In this document: positions 25,318 to 34,070 of the stretch, piece by piece
Layout of the letters: each line of letters starts with the position of its first letter
Position numbering within the stretch: the stretch's first letter is position 1
Origin: Verrucomicrobiota bacterium
Lineage (GTDB): Bacteria > Verrucomicrobiota > Verrucomicrobiia > Limisphaerales > AV2
DNA length: 35,896 bases
Assembly: GCA_003218515.1 (NCBI GenBank)
Contig: QHNT01000061.1
Coordinates: 1-35,896 of the forward strand
Direction: 5' to 3'
Translations under genes and position numbers: made by a program
The notes under the pieces: generated by a model
What the model was told of the DNA's origin: nothing
Databases searched by the model: none
The model's input: only the letters and a program-made list of their open reading frames with translations

Positions 25318-26757
25318 ATGTTGTTTAATTCAATCGAGTTTGGTCTGTTCTTCCTCATGGTAACGGCGGCGTATTATGCGCTGCCACACCGTTTTCGGTG
25401 GTTCCTGCTGCTCGGGGCAAGCTGTGTTTTCTACATGGCGTTTGTTCCTGAATATATTCTTATTCTGTTTACGACCATCCTGATTGATTACGTTGCGGCG
25501 ATCTACATTGATAGATCGGCAGGATTAAAAACTCGTTGCCTTCTCATAACCAGCATTATTTCAACCTGCCTGGTCCTGTTTGTTTTTAAATATTTCAATT
25601 TTTTCGCCGCTAACATCGATGCCCTCGCCAGGCTCGTCCACTGGAATTATTCGGTCGCGGCTTTGAAACTCATCCTGCCGATTGGCCTGTCCTTTCACAC
25701 GTTCCAGAGTCTTAGCTACGTCATCGAGGTCTACCGCAAAAGGCAAAAGCCGGAGAAACACTTTGGAATATACGCGCTCTACGTGATGTTCTATCCGCAA
25801 CTCGTGGCTGGACCGATTGAACGTCCGCAGAATTTGCTCCATCAATTCCGCGAAGAGCATCCTTTTGACTATGATCAAGTGAAGCGCGGCCTTTTGCTGA
25901 TGGCTTGGGGGTTCTTCAAGAAGCTGGTCGTGGCTGATCGCCTTGCCCTTTATGTCAACCAGGTGTTCACAAATCTGCATGATTACCACGGCGTGACGCT
26001 CATCGTTGCGCTGATCTTCTTTGCTTACCAGATTTATTGCGATTTTTCGGGGTACTCGGATATCGCCCGGGGTGTGGCGTCGGTTATGGGTTTTCGTCTG
26101 ATCCGCAACTTCGACCGGCCTTATCTTTCCCGCTCCATTTCGGAGTTTTGGAGACGTTGGCACATTTCGCTATCCTCTTGGTTTCGGGATTATGTCTATA
26201 TCCCGCTTGGCGGCGGTCGGACCACCATCGCGAAAACCTGTCGGAATCTGTTGGTTGTGTTCGCGCTAAGCGGACTGTGGCATGGGGCGAACTGGACCTT
26301 TGTTGTGTGGGGTGCCCTGAACGGACTTTATGTCATGCTAGAGGTGATAACCAAGCGCGCGCGAAGTCGAGTTTATCACCACTTGGGAGTACCAGAAAAT
26401 AACTTCATATTGGCGGCGGTACAGATCTGCGTGACCTTCGGCTTAACGCTGATCGCTTGGACATTTTTCCGCGCGGCCACCGTGGGCGACGCCTGGTATA
26501 TCCTCTCGAACATGGGACGGGGCTTATCTCTCCAGTCGGTATCTGATGGTGGTTTCCGACGGGAGGACTACCTTATCGTTCCCTGGGCGCTGCTCATTCT
26601 CGAGGGAGTAGAGTGGGGACAAAGGCGCTTTGATCTTGTCGAAAAATTGGCCTCGCTTTCGATGCCCTGGCGATGGGCAGCGTACCAGGCCGCTGCCTGG
26701 CTGATTCTTGCTTTCGGTGTTTTCAACAAGAATACTTTCATTTATTTTCAATTCTAA
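25318..26757 (+). CDS. MBOAT family O-acyltransferase, AlgI-like
   Basis: This 479-residue polytopic membrane protein begins 'MLFNSIEFGLFFLMV', a typical AlgI-type start. It contains 'YCDFSGYSDIARGVASVMG', 'FWRRWHISLSSWFRDYVYIP' and the catalytic-His motif 'LSGLWHGANW' (His near residue 322). Family members move acetyl groups across the inner membrane for O-acetylation of exopolysaccharides such as alginate. It is followed 9 bases later by an SGNH-type protein, the usual partner that takes the acetyl on the periplasmic side. Together they likely acetylate the polymer made here. No truncation is seen. Confidence 0.94.
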   Translation: MLFNSIEFGLFFLMVTAAYYALPHRFRWFLLLGASCVFYMAFVPEYILILFTTILIDYVAAIYIDRSAGLKTRCLLITSIISTCLVLFVFKYFNFFAANIDALARLVHWNYSVAALKLILPIGLSFHTFQSLSYVIEVYRKRQKPEKHFGIYALYVMFYPQLVAGPIERPQNLLHQFREEHPFDYDQVKRGLLLMAWGFFKKLVVADRLALYVNQVFTNLHDYHGVTLIVALIFFAYQIYCDFSGYSDIARGVASVMGFRLIRNFDRPYLSRSISEFWRRWHISLSSWFRDYVYIPLGGGRTTIAKTCRNLLVVFALSGLWHGANWTFVVWGALNGLYVMLEVITKRARSRVYHHLGVPENNFILAAVQICVTFGLTLIAWTFFRAATVGDAWYILSNMGRGLSLQSVSDGGFRREDYLIVPWALLILEGVEWGQRRFDLVEKLASLSMPWRWAAYQAAAWLILAFGVFNKNTFIYFQF

Positions 26758-26766
26758 ACTTTGTAT

Positions 26767-27771
26767 ATGGCAGGACGTTTTGTGCTTAAGCTCATTTGCT
26801 TCGGTCTTGTTTCTTCAGGAATCGCCTTCGGTTTGCAGGAGATTCTGGTGTTTGGACTCAATCGCTGCAACACCTCAGCGCGCGGAGTGTGGAACAAGGT
26901 CATTCATGGGGAGGTAAACGCCGAGATTCTGGTGTGCGGATCCTCCCGCGCCCTGATCCATTACGATCCCCGCATTATCAGCCGGGAGATCGGTAAATCA
27001 GCTTTCAATACCGGGCGGACTGGAACGTTCCCTGATCTGCAATTGAGCTGGCTTAAAACCTACTTGGTACACAACAGAGCTCCGCATTACATCTTGTTAA
27101 ACGTCGATCGTAACTGTTTCTGCACGACCAAACACCCTTATGAGCCAGAGCAATATATTCCATACCTGGACGAACCCGACCTGTACAGGGAACTTGTTTC
27201 TCGTGAAAGGAGATTTGCCCGAGAACGTAGAATTCCGCTGCTCGGAATAATCGAACACCGACTGGTTCTGACCGCCCTTGGTGGACTTGTTCGGCTCAAC
27301 ACCAGGGAGGATCGTTTCGATGGATTTGAGCCTAAGGACATTCCATGGACAGGCGAGTTCGAGAAGTTCAAAGCCCTGCATCCGACGGGAGAGCTGGCTT
27401 CAGTCGAGAATGACGGGGTCAAAGCGTTTCGGAAGCTCATCGAACGCGGTTTGGAGTGTAAAGCCTCAGTTGTTTTGGTCTATTCTCCGGAATACTGCGA
27501 AGCCCAGCCTCTCACCAGGAACCGGCGGGATATCATCGAACAAGTCGGGGAAATCGCAGCAGAGTATGGAATCGAATTCTGGGATTTCTCGGATGATCCT
27601 ATCTGCCTTGACAAGTCGCTGTTCTACAATTCGCAACACTTGAACCGGCAGGGGGCCAGTCTGTTTTCCAGTAAACTCGGTGAACGGTTAAAAGGCTTTT
27701 GCAGTAATGGCGCTCTCGCAAACACGCGCGTAGCAGATGGCAAATCGAAGGAGACATGTGGCCGACGTTGA
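26767..27771 (+). CDS. SGNH-hydrolase-like protein, probable MBOAT partner
   Basis: The ATG at 26767 is preferred to the TTG at 26761; it gives 334 residues. One N-terminal hydrophobic helix (residues 5-25) would anchor or export it. 'VCGSSRALIHYDP' near residue 57 carries the expected nucleophile serine (GSSR). The C-terminal block reads 'FYNSQHLNRQGA': the catalytic His is present, but the Asp usual three residues earlier is Asn or Ser. The position right after an AlgI-like MBOAT suggests a periplasmic acetyl-transfer step (AlgJ/AlgX-like role). The stop overlaps the flippase gene start by up to 35 bases. Confidence 0.8.
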   Translation: MAGRFVLKLICFGLVSSGIAFGLQEILVFGLNRCNTSARGVWNKVIHGEVNAEILVCGSSRALIHYDPRIISREIGKSAFNTGRTGTFPDLQLSWLKTYLVHNRAPHYILLNVDRNCFCTTKHPYEPEQYIPYLDEPDLYRELVSRERRFARERRIPLLGIIEHRLVLTALGGLVRLNTREDRFDGFEPKDIPWTGEFEKFKALHPTGELASVENDGVKAFRKLIERGLECKASVVLVYSPEYCEAQPLTRNRRDIIEQVGEIAAEYGIEFWDFSDDPICLDKSLFYNSQHLNRQGASLFSSKLGERLKGFCSNGALANTRVADGKSKETCGRR

Positions 27772-29068
27772 TACGAAAAGCACACTGATGGATTCCGTCA
27801 GCACCGGGACGAAAGCCCGTGGCTTTTTGCGCTCGCTCCTGGCGCGTGAGCGAGTGCGCCAGACGCTGTTGTTGTACGGTTCCGACATAGGTCTGATTAT
27901 CCTGACCTTCGGAACTGGCATTCTGAATTCCCGCTTTCTCGGGCCAACTCAGTACGGCGTTTATGCCTTTGTCATCACCGTGGTTGAAGCAGTGATGCTT
28001 TTCGCCGGCTTTGGATTCCCTGCCGCTGGCGCCCGCGTGGTTTCCCTTGCCAAGACCAGGCATGACGAGCAAGCCGTACAGGGCGCCCTGGTCGCTATCG
28101 CACTGGTGATGGGCCTGTGCATGTCGCTGCTGCTGGCGACCGCGAGCCCACTCATTGAATGGGTGTTCCACACCAAAGAGAAAGGCTGGTTTCTGATCGC
28201 CTCCCTTCTGTGCACACTGGCTCCCCTTCAAGCGATGCTAACGCAAGCCTGCCTTGGAGCCAACCGGATCGGGATTCTAGCCACGCTGAATATCCTGCCG
28301 AAAGCGTTGTACCTGCTCGGTGGCCTTGGGATGGTTGTCTGGGCTCATCTGACGGCCAAAACCGCTTTAATGCTCTATTTCGGCGGCTCATTAGCGAGTT
28401 GTCTTCTCGCGCTCATCGCGCTACGCATCCGTTTCGATCAGGTGCGCAGCCTCACGCGGGAGGTTACCGCCGAGGTCAAGCGTTACGGGTTCAAAGCGTA
28501 CCTTGGCGGCATCGCCGACACCAGCACTTACAAACTCAACAACCTTCTCATTGCTGGTTATGTGGACACGAACTGGCTGGGTTTCTACAGCATCGCATCG
28601 ACGATGGTCAGCCCCATGGTGCGCTTCTCTATTGCCCTTTCCAACTCGGCATATCGTTCCTTAGGACAGAAGAAAAGTATCAATAAGAAGTTGTTCATGG
28701 CGAACGGCGCCTTCCTCGTTGCCAGCGCAATCTTGATCGCTGCAGTCGTGCGCCCTTTCATAACGATAGTCCTCACCCGACAGTTCCTCCCGGCAGTAGG
28801 GCTGGTTTACGTCTTGCTTGCGACCGCCTTTTTTCAGGGCATGTATCAGCCCATCAATGCCTTTCTGTGCGCCCATGGCAAAGGCCGCGAGTTGCGCTCG
28901 ATCTCTCTCGTCGTCTGCGCGGTGAATCTAATCATTTCTCTGGCGCTGATCCCGCGTTTGGGCGCCTATGGTGCCGCGATTGGCAGCAGCATGGCCAAAT
29001 GCTGCGAGTTGCTGGGAAACATCCACTACTATCGTAAGATCACTCGACAGTCCTGTTCGTCCTCCTAG
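27758..29068 (+). CDS. Wzx-like polysaccharide flippase (MATE-like fold)
   Basis: This membrane protein has about twelve to fourteen hydrophobic segments, including the family-type opening 'SRFLGPTQYGVYAFVITVVE'. 'YGFKAYLGGIADTSTYKLNN' lies in the middle, and a late 'LGAYGAAIGSSMAKC' matches the end of polysaccharide-synthesis transporters. It would move the undecaprenyl-linked repeat unit to the periplasmic face. The GTG at 27758 is chosen because AAGGAG lies 4 bases upstream. The ATG at 27737 in the track adds seven residues, has no ribosome-binding site and overlaps the previous gene more. Length is 436 residues. Confidence 0.9.
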   Translation: MADVDTKSTLMDSVSTGTKARGFLRSLLARERVRQTLLLYGSDIGLIILTFGTGILNSRFLGPTQYGVYAFVITVVEAVMLFAGFGFPAAGARVVSLAKTRHDEQAVQGALVAIALVMGLCMSLLLATASPLIEWVFHTKEKGWFLIASLLCTLAPLQAMLTQACLGANRIGILATLNILPKALYLLGGLGMVVWAHLTAKTALMLYFGGSLASCLLALIALRIRFDQVRSLTREVTAEVKRYGFKAYLGGIADTSTYKLNNLLIAGYVDTNWLGFYSIASTMVSPMVRFSIALSNSAYRSLGQKKSINKKLFMANGAFLVASAILIAAVVRPFITIVLTRQFLPAVGLVYVLLATAFFQGMYQPINAFLCAHGKGRELRSISLVVCAVNLIISLALIPRLGAYGAAIGSSMAKCCELLGNIHYYRKITRQSCSSS

Positions 29069-29565
29069 CCGGATGGTGACTAAAAGATCCTCATTCTCCC
29101 GGCCGATCAATCAGCACGCGCTTTTGAGCGGACCGCAATGCTCACACACAAAATTCGAGAAAATCCGCTTGGACGCAAATCAGGAGCATGATCGGGAGAT
29201 TCCTTCGAAAACCGGCTTTGTACCGATCAAGGCGGACCGTTCCCGGTTTGAACTGTGAAGCGACACAAGTGCCGAATTCCTGGCCGGCCTTGTCCAACAA
29301 AGTGACAACGTGGGATCGTCGCAGTGGTACGGAACCCCAGTGTACTTCTTCATACGAGCCCGATCGCCAAAAAGGCCGCTGCCTTTGGGCAAAACAGTCT
29401 ACCCGATTATGACAGGCAATATCAAGCGAAGATGACAAAGTATCCTGTATTCTTCACTCTTCCTGCGCGGGCGGATGAGGCAGGCGATTGGGTATTGGCT
29501 GGGCGGCGGAATTTCCGGATCATTGCGCCTTGATTTTGGTATGTTTCGTGCGACAACACACCCCT
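29069..29565. other. Spacer between flippase and beta-helix genes, no recognisable gene
   Basis: These 497 bases contain only short ORFs on both strands (29142-29438 minus, 29188-29412 plus, 29324-29533 plus), and none shows a family motif. The called gene downstream can be extended by 26 codons to 29488, but its signal peptide starts at 29566. The stretch may hold a promoter for the secreted protein or be decayed sequence. No clear terminator was found. Confidence 0.45.
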
Positions 29566-31155
29566 ATGAAGACTACGGTCATTTTTTGCTTACTGTCTTT
29601 GTTGTCCACGGCGTACGTTAGTCAAGGCCAACCCGCGGCGGCGCGAAACCTGCGGATTATTAATAATCCACCAAAAGCGAGGAATCTCACCGACCTTGTT
29701 TTTGCAATATCGCCAGGTCAGGGGACACTCACTAAATCATATAGATTCTACGCAATTGATGTCGATGGGGACGCGATTACCTACAGCGGGAACGGCTTGC
29801 CAAACGGGGCGACAATCGACTCTGCGACGGGAGAGTTGCGCATGCAGGTATCGGAAAGCGATATTGGCAAAACATTTTCCAACATTAGTATTTCGATCAG
29901 CGACGGGAAAGCCACCGTCTCGAGGACCATCTCCATTTCTATACACCAGCCACAGAAGTATTATGTAGCGAAAGCAGGCTCGGATTCAAACCCGGGAACA
30001 GCAAATTTGCCTTGGCTCACAATAAAAAAGTCCACCGGGTATGTACTACCGGGCGACACGGTGTTCATCTCAGCCGGCAATTACCCTGAAAGGGTCGCAA
30101 CAAGATCTACAGCCAACGGTTCCGACTATATTACGTACACAAACAACGCTGATGGAACCGTCGAAATGCGGGGTTTTGACATCAATCAGGATTCCGTGTG
30201 GATCGCCGGTTTGAGCATCACGAATCCCGGGCCCAATATTTCAGGCATCAAGATCGACGGCAACTATCCAAAGATCACGGGCAACTATATCTACAACATC
30301 GGGGGCAACGAAGCCGCTGGGGTTACCGGATACTGGTACGATCGTCCTTTTGGTGCTTATATCGCAAGCAATCACATTTTTAAGTGCCAGTATGGAATCT
30401 GGACGTACGGCTTCAACTGGACCGTCGAGCATAACAACATCGATAGGCCGTGCCAGTGGAACAGCAATTACGATTCTGATTATATTGAGCTGATGGGAGA
30501 GGGACATGTATTTCGTTACAACTACCTTCACGGCGGATTATCGAATGAGCTTGTGAGTGCTCACGTGGACTCCTTCCAGACCTACGATGATGCGAACTCC
30601 AAGTATTGGGCGGCAAACATTCTCATTGAACACAACTTCTGCTCTGATTTTGCTGAAGGCTTCGAGGGAGAGGCAACTTTTCTGCGCCGATCACATGACA
30701 TCGTTTTCAGAAACAACATCTTTTTCAACGGCCTTCCGTTCAAGACGGGCTACCCAAACGGCGTGAGCCCCATCATTGTGCATGACATTCCAAACGTCGT
30801 TGTTACCAACAACACATTCTACAACATCAGGTATGGTCCCCACTGGGACCCTACCACGTGGGGTTTGGCCACCAACGCCATCATCAAAAACAACATCTTT
30901 TACAACCAGTTATATCCGTACATCTACATCAACGGAACAGCGGACTACAACATGGGCTATCAAGTCCAAACGAGCGGCTACGTGCTTGGCCCGCACGATA
31001 TCTATGGCGTCAATCCTCTCTTTGTTAATCCGAGTAATCCCCTGGGGCCGGATGGAATAATGTGGACGGCTGACGACGGTTTCCAATTGCAGTCGGGCTC
31101 GCGCGGAAGAACCGCCGGTGAAAACGGCGTCCAGGTGGGAGCCTACGGGCCTTAG
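29566..31155 (+). CDS. Secreted right-handed beta-helix protein with cadherin/Ig-like N-terminal domain
   Basis: The start at 29566 gives a clear signal peptide ('MKTTVIFCLLSLLSTAYVSQ'), unlike the 26-codon extension. A putative Ig/cadherin-like domain (about 35-125) has 'FYAIDVDGDAITYSGNGLP' and 'GATIDSATGELRM'. The rest is a parallel beta-helix starting 'YYVAKAGSDSNPGT', with repeated 'NNIFYN', 'NHIF' and 'NNTFYN' turns. Such proteins act as polysaccharide lyases, hydrolases or binding surfaces. In this locus a role in trimming or holding the exopolysaccharide is likely (inference). No catalytic residues can be assigned by eye. AT-richer codons than in its neighbours are noticeable at the start. 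Length is 529 residues. Confidence 0.85.
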   Translation: MKTTVIFCLLSLLSTAYVSQGQPAAARNLRIINNPPKARNLTDLVFAISPGQGTLTKSYRFYAIDVDGDAITYSGNGLPNGATIDSATGELRMQVSESDIGKTFSNISISISDGKATVSRTISISIHQPQKYYVAKAGSDSNPGTANLPWLTIKKSTGYVLPGDTVFISAGNYPERVATRSTANGSDYITYTNNADGTVEMRGFDINQDSVWIAGLSITNPGPNISGIKIDGNYPKITGNYIYNIGGNEAAGVTGYWYDRPFGAYIASNHIFKCQYGIWTYGFNWTVEHNNIDRPCQWNSNYDSDYIELMGEGHVFRYNYLHGGLSNELVSAHVDSFQTYDDANSKYWAANILIEHNFCSDFAEGFEGEATFLRRSHDIVFRNNIFFNGLPFKTGYPNGVSPIIVHDIPNVVVTNNTFYNIRYGPHWDPTTWGLATNAIIKNNIFYNQLYPYIYINGTADYNMGYQVQTSGYVLGPHDIYGVNPLFVNPSNPLGPDGIMWTADDGFQLQSGSRGRTAGENGVQVGAYGP

Positions 31156-31391
31156 CATATCCCCGCAAGACCGCGCAACGTGATTTGCAGCCGGGAATGG
31201 GGAGATTTACGGGTTTGAGTAACAGGGAGAGCGCTCGCTCTCATTGAACAGTTCGCCAAGGCAGATTCACTCTGAGTCGGTCGGGATGCCCGGTGCAGGT
31301 CGCCATATGAACAAGTACGTTAGTTACGCCAGAGGAGGCGTCCCGGCGATCGTAGGGCAAATTGACGAACTCAAGAGCAAGTTTCCGCGAA

Positions 31392-32636
31392 ATGGATCAA
31401 GCTATTATGCGCGGCAATGATCCCAAAAAAGTTGTGTGGCTTTATGAGGATGATCACCTCAAACAGCCGTTCATCTGCCTGGCGAAGGAATCGTTGACCG
31501 ACCGTGGTTACGCGGTCACGATCCTCGATTCTGCGAGTAAAGCTTCGTCGCGAGACTTGCAACGTGCAGCGGTCCAGGGCCGCACCATCCCAGCGAGCAA
31601 TGGAGCAGCGGGAGGAAAGTTGGCCGTGAGACTCTTCTGGCGCGTCTGGATGTGGTTCAGCAACGGTTGGCTCCGGTCCGTCCCGGGCGCTCGCTGGGCG
31701 GAAAAGCTCTTTTTTCATTTCGGGATGGCTGCAAAGGCCGTGTCCGAACGACCCGGTGTGATCCTTGCGACAGGGATTCAGGGAGCCGCGATGGGGTGGC
31801 TGGCGAGCGGCATCTCGCGTTCACGGCTGGTCTATTATCCGCTTGAATTGTACGGCGAACAGCACAACCAGCTACGATGGTGGTGGAAACCATTCGAGCG
31901 CGTTTTCATAAAGCATGGAATTGATGCGCTGGTTACACAGAACGAGGAGCGCGCAAAGATTTACGTAAGGGAGAAAGGAGCCAGGCTCACCCCGACCATC
32001 GTTCATAACTACAAACGATGGCAGCACGTCGCACCTACCGGCAGGTTGAGACAACGCCTGGCGCTCCCGGAAAATATTCGAATCGTTCTTTATGAAGGCA
32101 TGCTCGGTCAAGGCCGGTGGCTGAAGAACCTCGTTTTATCAGCGGAGCATTTGCCAGACGACGTTCGATTGGTATTTATGGGCAGAGCCTCTGAATGGTG
32201 GACAAGCAACGTTCACCCGCTTTTGGCGATGCGTGAGATCGCTCAAAAGGTGTTAGTGGCGCCTTGGGTGCAGCATGCTGATTTGCTCGGGTTCGTCGCT
32301 GATGCGGATGTCGGTGTTATCATCTATGACGACAGCGTGCGCAATAATTACTTTTGCGAGCCTGGTAAACTCAGTGACTATGTTATCGCTGGTCTGCCCG
32401 TGGTAGTCCCTGCCTTTCCCACCATTGCGCCCGTCGTACGACGTTATCGGATCGGCGCTGTGTTTGATAATCCCGCCCCCGAGCGAATTGCCGAGGCAAT
32501 AAATGAAGTGCTGGCTACCCCCAAGTCTAACTGGCGAAAGGCGATTGAAGCAGCCCGTAAGGATCTGGTCTGGGAAACTCAATACCCCGCTTTCGAGAAA
32601 GCTGTATTCGGCAACGGCGGTCCTGCTAGTGTTTGA
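31392..32636 (+). CDS. GT4-like glycosyltransferase
   Basis: The protein has 414 residues from the ATG at 31392; the track's TTG at 31362 is less likely, and another ATG lies at 31407. GT-B fold features include 'VVWLYEDDHLKQPF' at the N-terminus. The C-terminal nucleotide-sugar-binding half has 'RIVLYEGMLGQGRWL', 'VAPWVQHADLLGFVADADVG' and 'EPGKLSDYVIAGLPVVVP', the last holding the conserved Glu region. It would add a sugar to the lipid-linked unit. A 37-codon ORF in another frame (31307-31420) overlaps its start. The spacer upstream (31156-31391) shows only a weak GAGAGC/GCTCTC hairpin at 31227-31242. Confidence 0.85.
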   Translation: MDQAIMRGNDPKKVVWLYEDDHLKQPFICLAKESLTDRGYAVTILDSASKASSRDLQRAAVQGRTIPASNGAAGGKLAVRLFWRVWMWFSNGWLRSVPGARWAEKLFFHFGMAAKAVSERPGVILATGIQGAAMGWLASGISRSRLVYYPLELYGEQHNQLRWWWKPFERVFIKHGIDALVTQNEERAKIYVREKGARLTPTIVHNYKRWQHVAPTGRLRQRLALPENIRIVLYEGMLGQGRWLKNLVLSAEHLPDDVRLVFMGRASEWWTSNVHPLLAMREIAQKVLVAPWVQHADLLGFVADADVGVIIYDDSVRNNYFCEPGKLSDYVIAGLPVVVPAFPTIAPVVRRYRIGAVFDNPAPERIAEAINEVLATPKSNWRKAIEAARKDLVWETQYPAFEKAVFGNGGPASV

Positions 32637-32670
32637 GCAACGGCTGACATCAAGAGCAATTACTGAGTGC

Positions 32671-34005
32671 ATGATGCGACCGGCACAAAAGCCAAAGGTT
32701 GTCCTGATTTTCGGCACGCGCCCCGAGGCGATCAAATTGGCGCCGTTGGCGCTGGCCTTGAAAACGGACCAACGCCTGGACTGCCGCGTCTGGGTTACTG
32801 GACAGCACCGGCAAATGTTGGATCAGGTGTTGCAAGTGTTCGGCTTTAGTCCGGACATCGATCTTAATCTGATGCAGCCGAATCAGACTCTGGGCGGCTT
32901 AACCTCGCGGGCTGTTGCTGCTCTGGATCAGTGTTTGGCGACCGAGCATCCCCAATTGATTTTGGTACAGGGCGACACTACGACTGTGTTCTGCGCCGCC
33001 CTGGCTGCTTTCTACCATCAAATCCCCGTCGGGCACGTTGAAGCGGGCTTGCGGACGAACAATCTCAAGTCTCCCTGGCCGGAAGAAGCGAATCGTGTAT
33101 TGACCTCGCGACTGACCTCATTGCATTTTGCGCCGACGGAAACCGCCAAACAAAACCTTATGAGGGAAGGAGTAGATGAAACCAAGATTTTCGTGACCGG
33201 AAATACCGTGATTGACGCGCTCTTTTGGGTGCGCAATAAACTCAACGCCAATCCGGACGCCAGCAAACACATGGTCGATCGACTGCGCGTGCCTGCAACT
33301 TTCGCTGATCGTTTCCTGGTGAACTCGGCGGTTGCTCGAAATCAGGTCGTTAGCGCGGCGGCATGCAGCTCACCAGGAGAGCGAGACTTTTTTAACCGCT
33401 CTCGCCACTCGCCGCTCATTCTCGTAACCGGACACCGTCGTGAATCGTTCGGCCGAGGATTCGAGGATATATGCAGGGCCATCCGAGAGTTGGCGCAGTT
33501 ACATTCCGAAGTGGGCGTCATTTATCCTGTGCACCTGAATCCCCAAGTGCAACATGCTGTTCACACGATTTTGGGGGGACATCCTCGCATCCAGTTGGTG
33601 GAGCCACTTGGTTATGAGGTTTTCGTTTGGCTGATGGATCGCTCCTTTTTCATCCTGAGCGATTCCGGCGGTGTTCAAGAGGAGGCTCCCAGCCTCGGGA
33701 AACCGGTTTTGGTCATGCGGGACACTACCGAACGCCCTGAAGGGATAGCCTCCGGGACCTGCCGGCTCGTCGGCACGAATCCGGAGTTGATTTTGCGCGA
33801 GGCCCGCCTGTTGCTTACCAGCGAATCTGAGTACCGACGGCGCTCAGCCCTTAAGAATCCTTATGGTGATGGACGGGCAACGCACAGGATTGTGGAGGCA
33901 TGCGTCCGATTTCTTTGCGACGGCAAAAAGGGAAAGCGTATTAATGATCTCCGGTGCCCCCCAGATTACGTCAGGAACTTGAAGAAAAACAACAGAATCG
34001 GTTGA
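32671..34005 (+). CDS. wecB: UDP-N-acetylglucosamine 2-epimerase, WecB-like, with in-frame insert
   Basis: The start at 32671 ('MMRPAQKPKVVLIFGTRPEA') gives 444 residues. The track start at 32503 lies inside the previous gene. Strong WecB hallmarks are 'TGQHRQMLDQVL', 'VQGDTTTVF', 'VEAGLRTNNLKSPWPEEANR', 'LVTGHRRESFG', 'YPVHLNP' and 'VLVMRDTTERPE'. It interconverts UDP-GlcNAc and UDP-ManNAc. It is longer than the usual 370-380 residues because of an insert of about 30 residues before 'LVTGHRRE' and a basic tail of about 30 residues ('GKKGKRINDL...'). It differs from the epimerase at 20955, so two C2 epimerases with different substrates are likely. Confidence 0.92.
   Translation: MMRPAQKPKVVLIFGTRPEAIKLAPLALALKTDQRLDCRVWVTGQHRQMLDQVLQVFGFSPDIDLNLMQPNQTLGGLTSRAVAALDQCLATEHPQLILVQGDTTTVFCAALAAFYHQIPVGHVEAGLRTNNLKSPWPEEANRVLTSRLTSLHFAPTETAKQNLMREGVDETKIFVTGNTVIDALFWVRNKLNANPDASKHMVDRLRVPATFADRFLVNSAVARNQVVSAAACSSPGERDFFNRSRHSPLILVTGHRRESFGRGFEDICRAIRELAQLHSEVGVIYPVHLNPQVQHAVHTILGGHPRIQLVEPLGYEVFVWLMDRSFFILSDSGGVQEEAPSLGKPVLVMRDTTERPEGIASGTCRLVGTNPELILREARLLLTSESEYRRRSALKNPYGDGRATHRIVEACVRFLCDGKKGKRINDLRCPPDYVRNLKKNNRIG
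33314..33403. repeat. Possible palindromic insert within the wecB-like gene
   Basis: TCCTGGTGA (33314-33322) is the exact reverse complement of TCACCAGGA (33370-33378). A second stem, GAGAGCG (33377-33383) with CGCTCTC (33397-33403), follows at once. The region encodes the extra residues 'LVNSAVARNQVVSAAACSS' and more that have no place in WecB proteins. A small hairpin-prone element kept in frame is one explanation; chance pairing is another. Confidence 0.35.
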
Positions 34006-34070
34006 CAACAGTACTCCTTGAGTTTGACGATGGCGTGCTCCTTGCTCTACTCATTCCTACCAGTCAATTT

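Noticed and set aside
31227-31242. GAGAGC/GCTCTC hairpin after the beta-helix gene
   Set aside because: It has a six-base stem with no T run, so I do not call it a terminator.
31307-31420. 37-codon ORF starting 'MNKYVSYARGG'
   Set aside because: It overlaps the GT4 start in another frame, has only a weak ribosome-binding site and matches no family I recognise.
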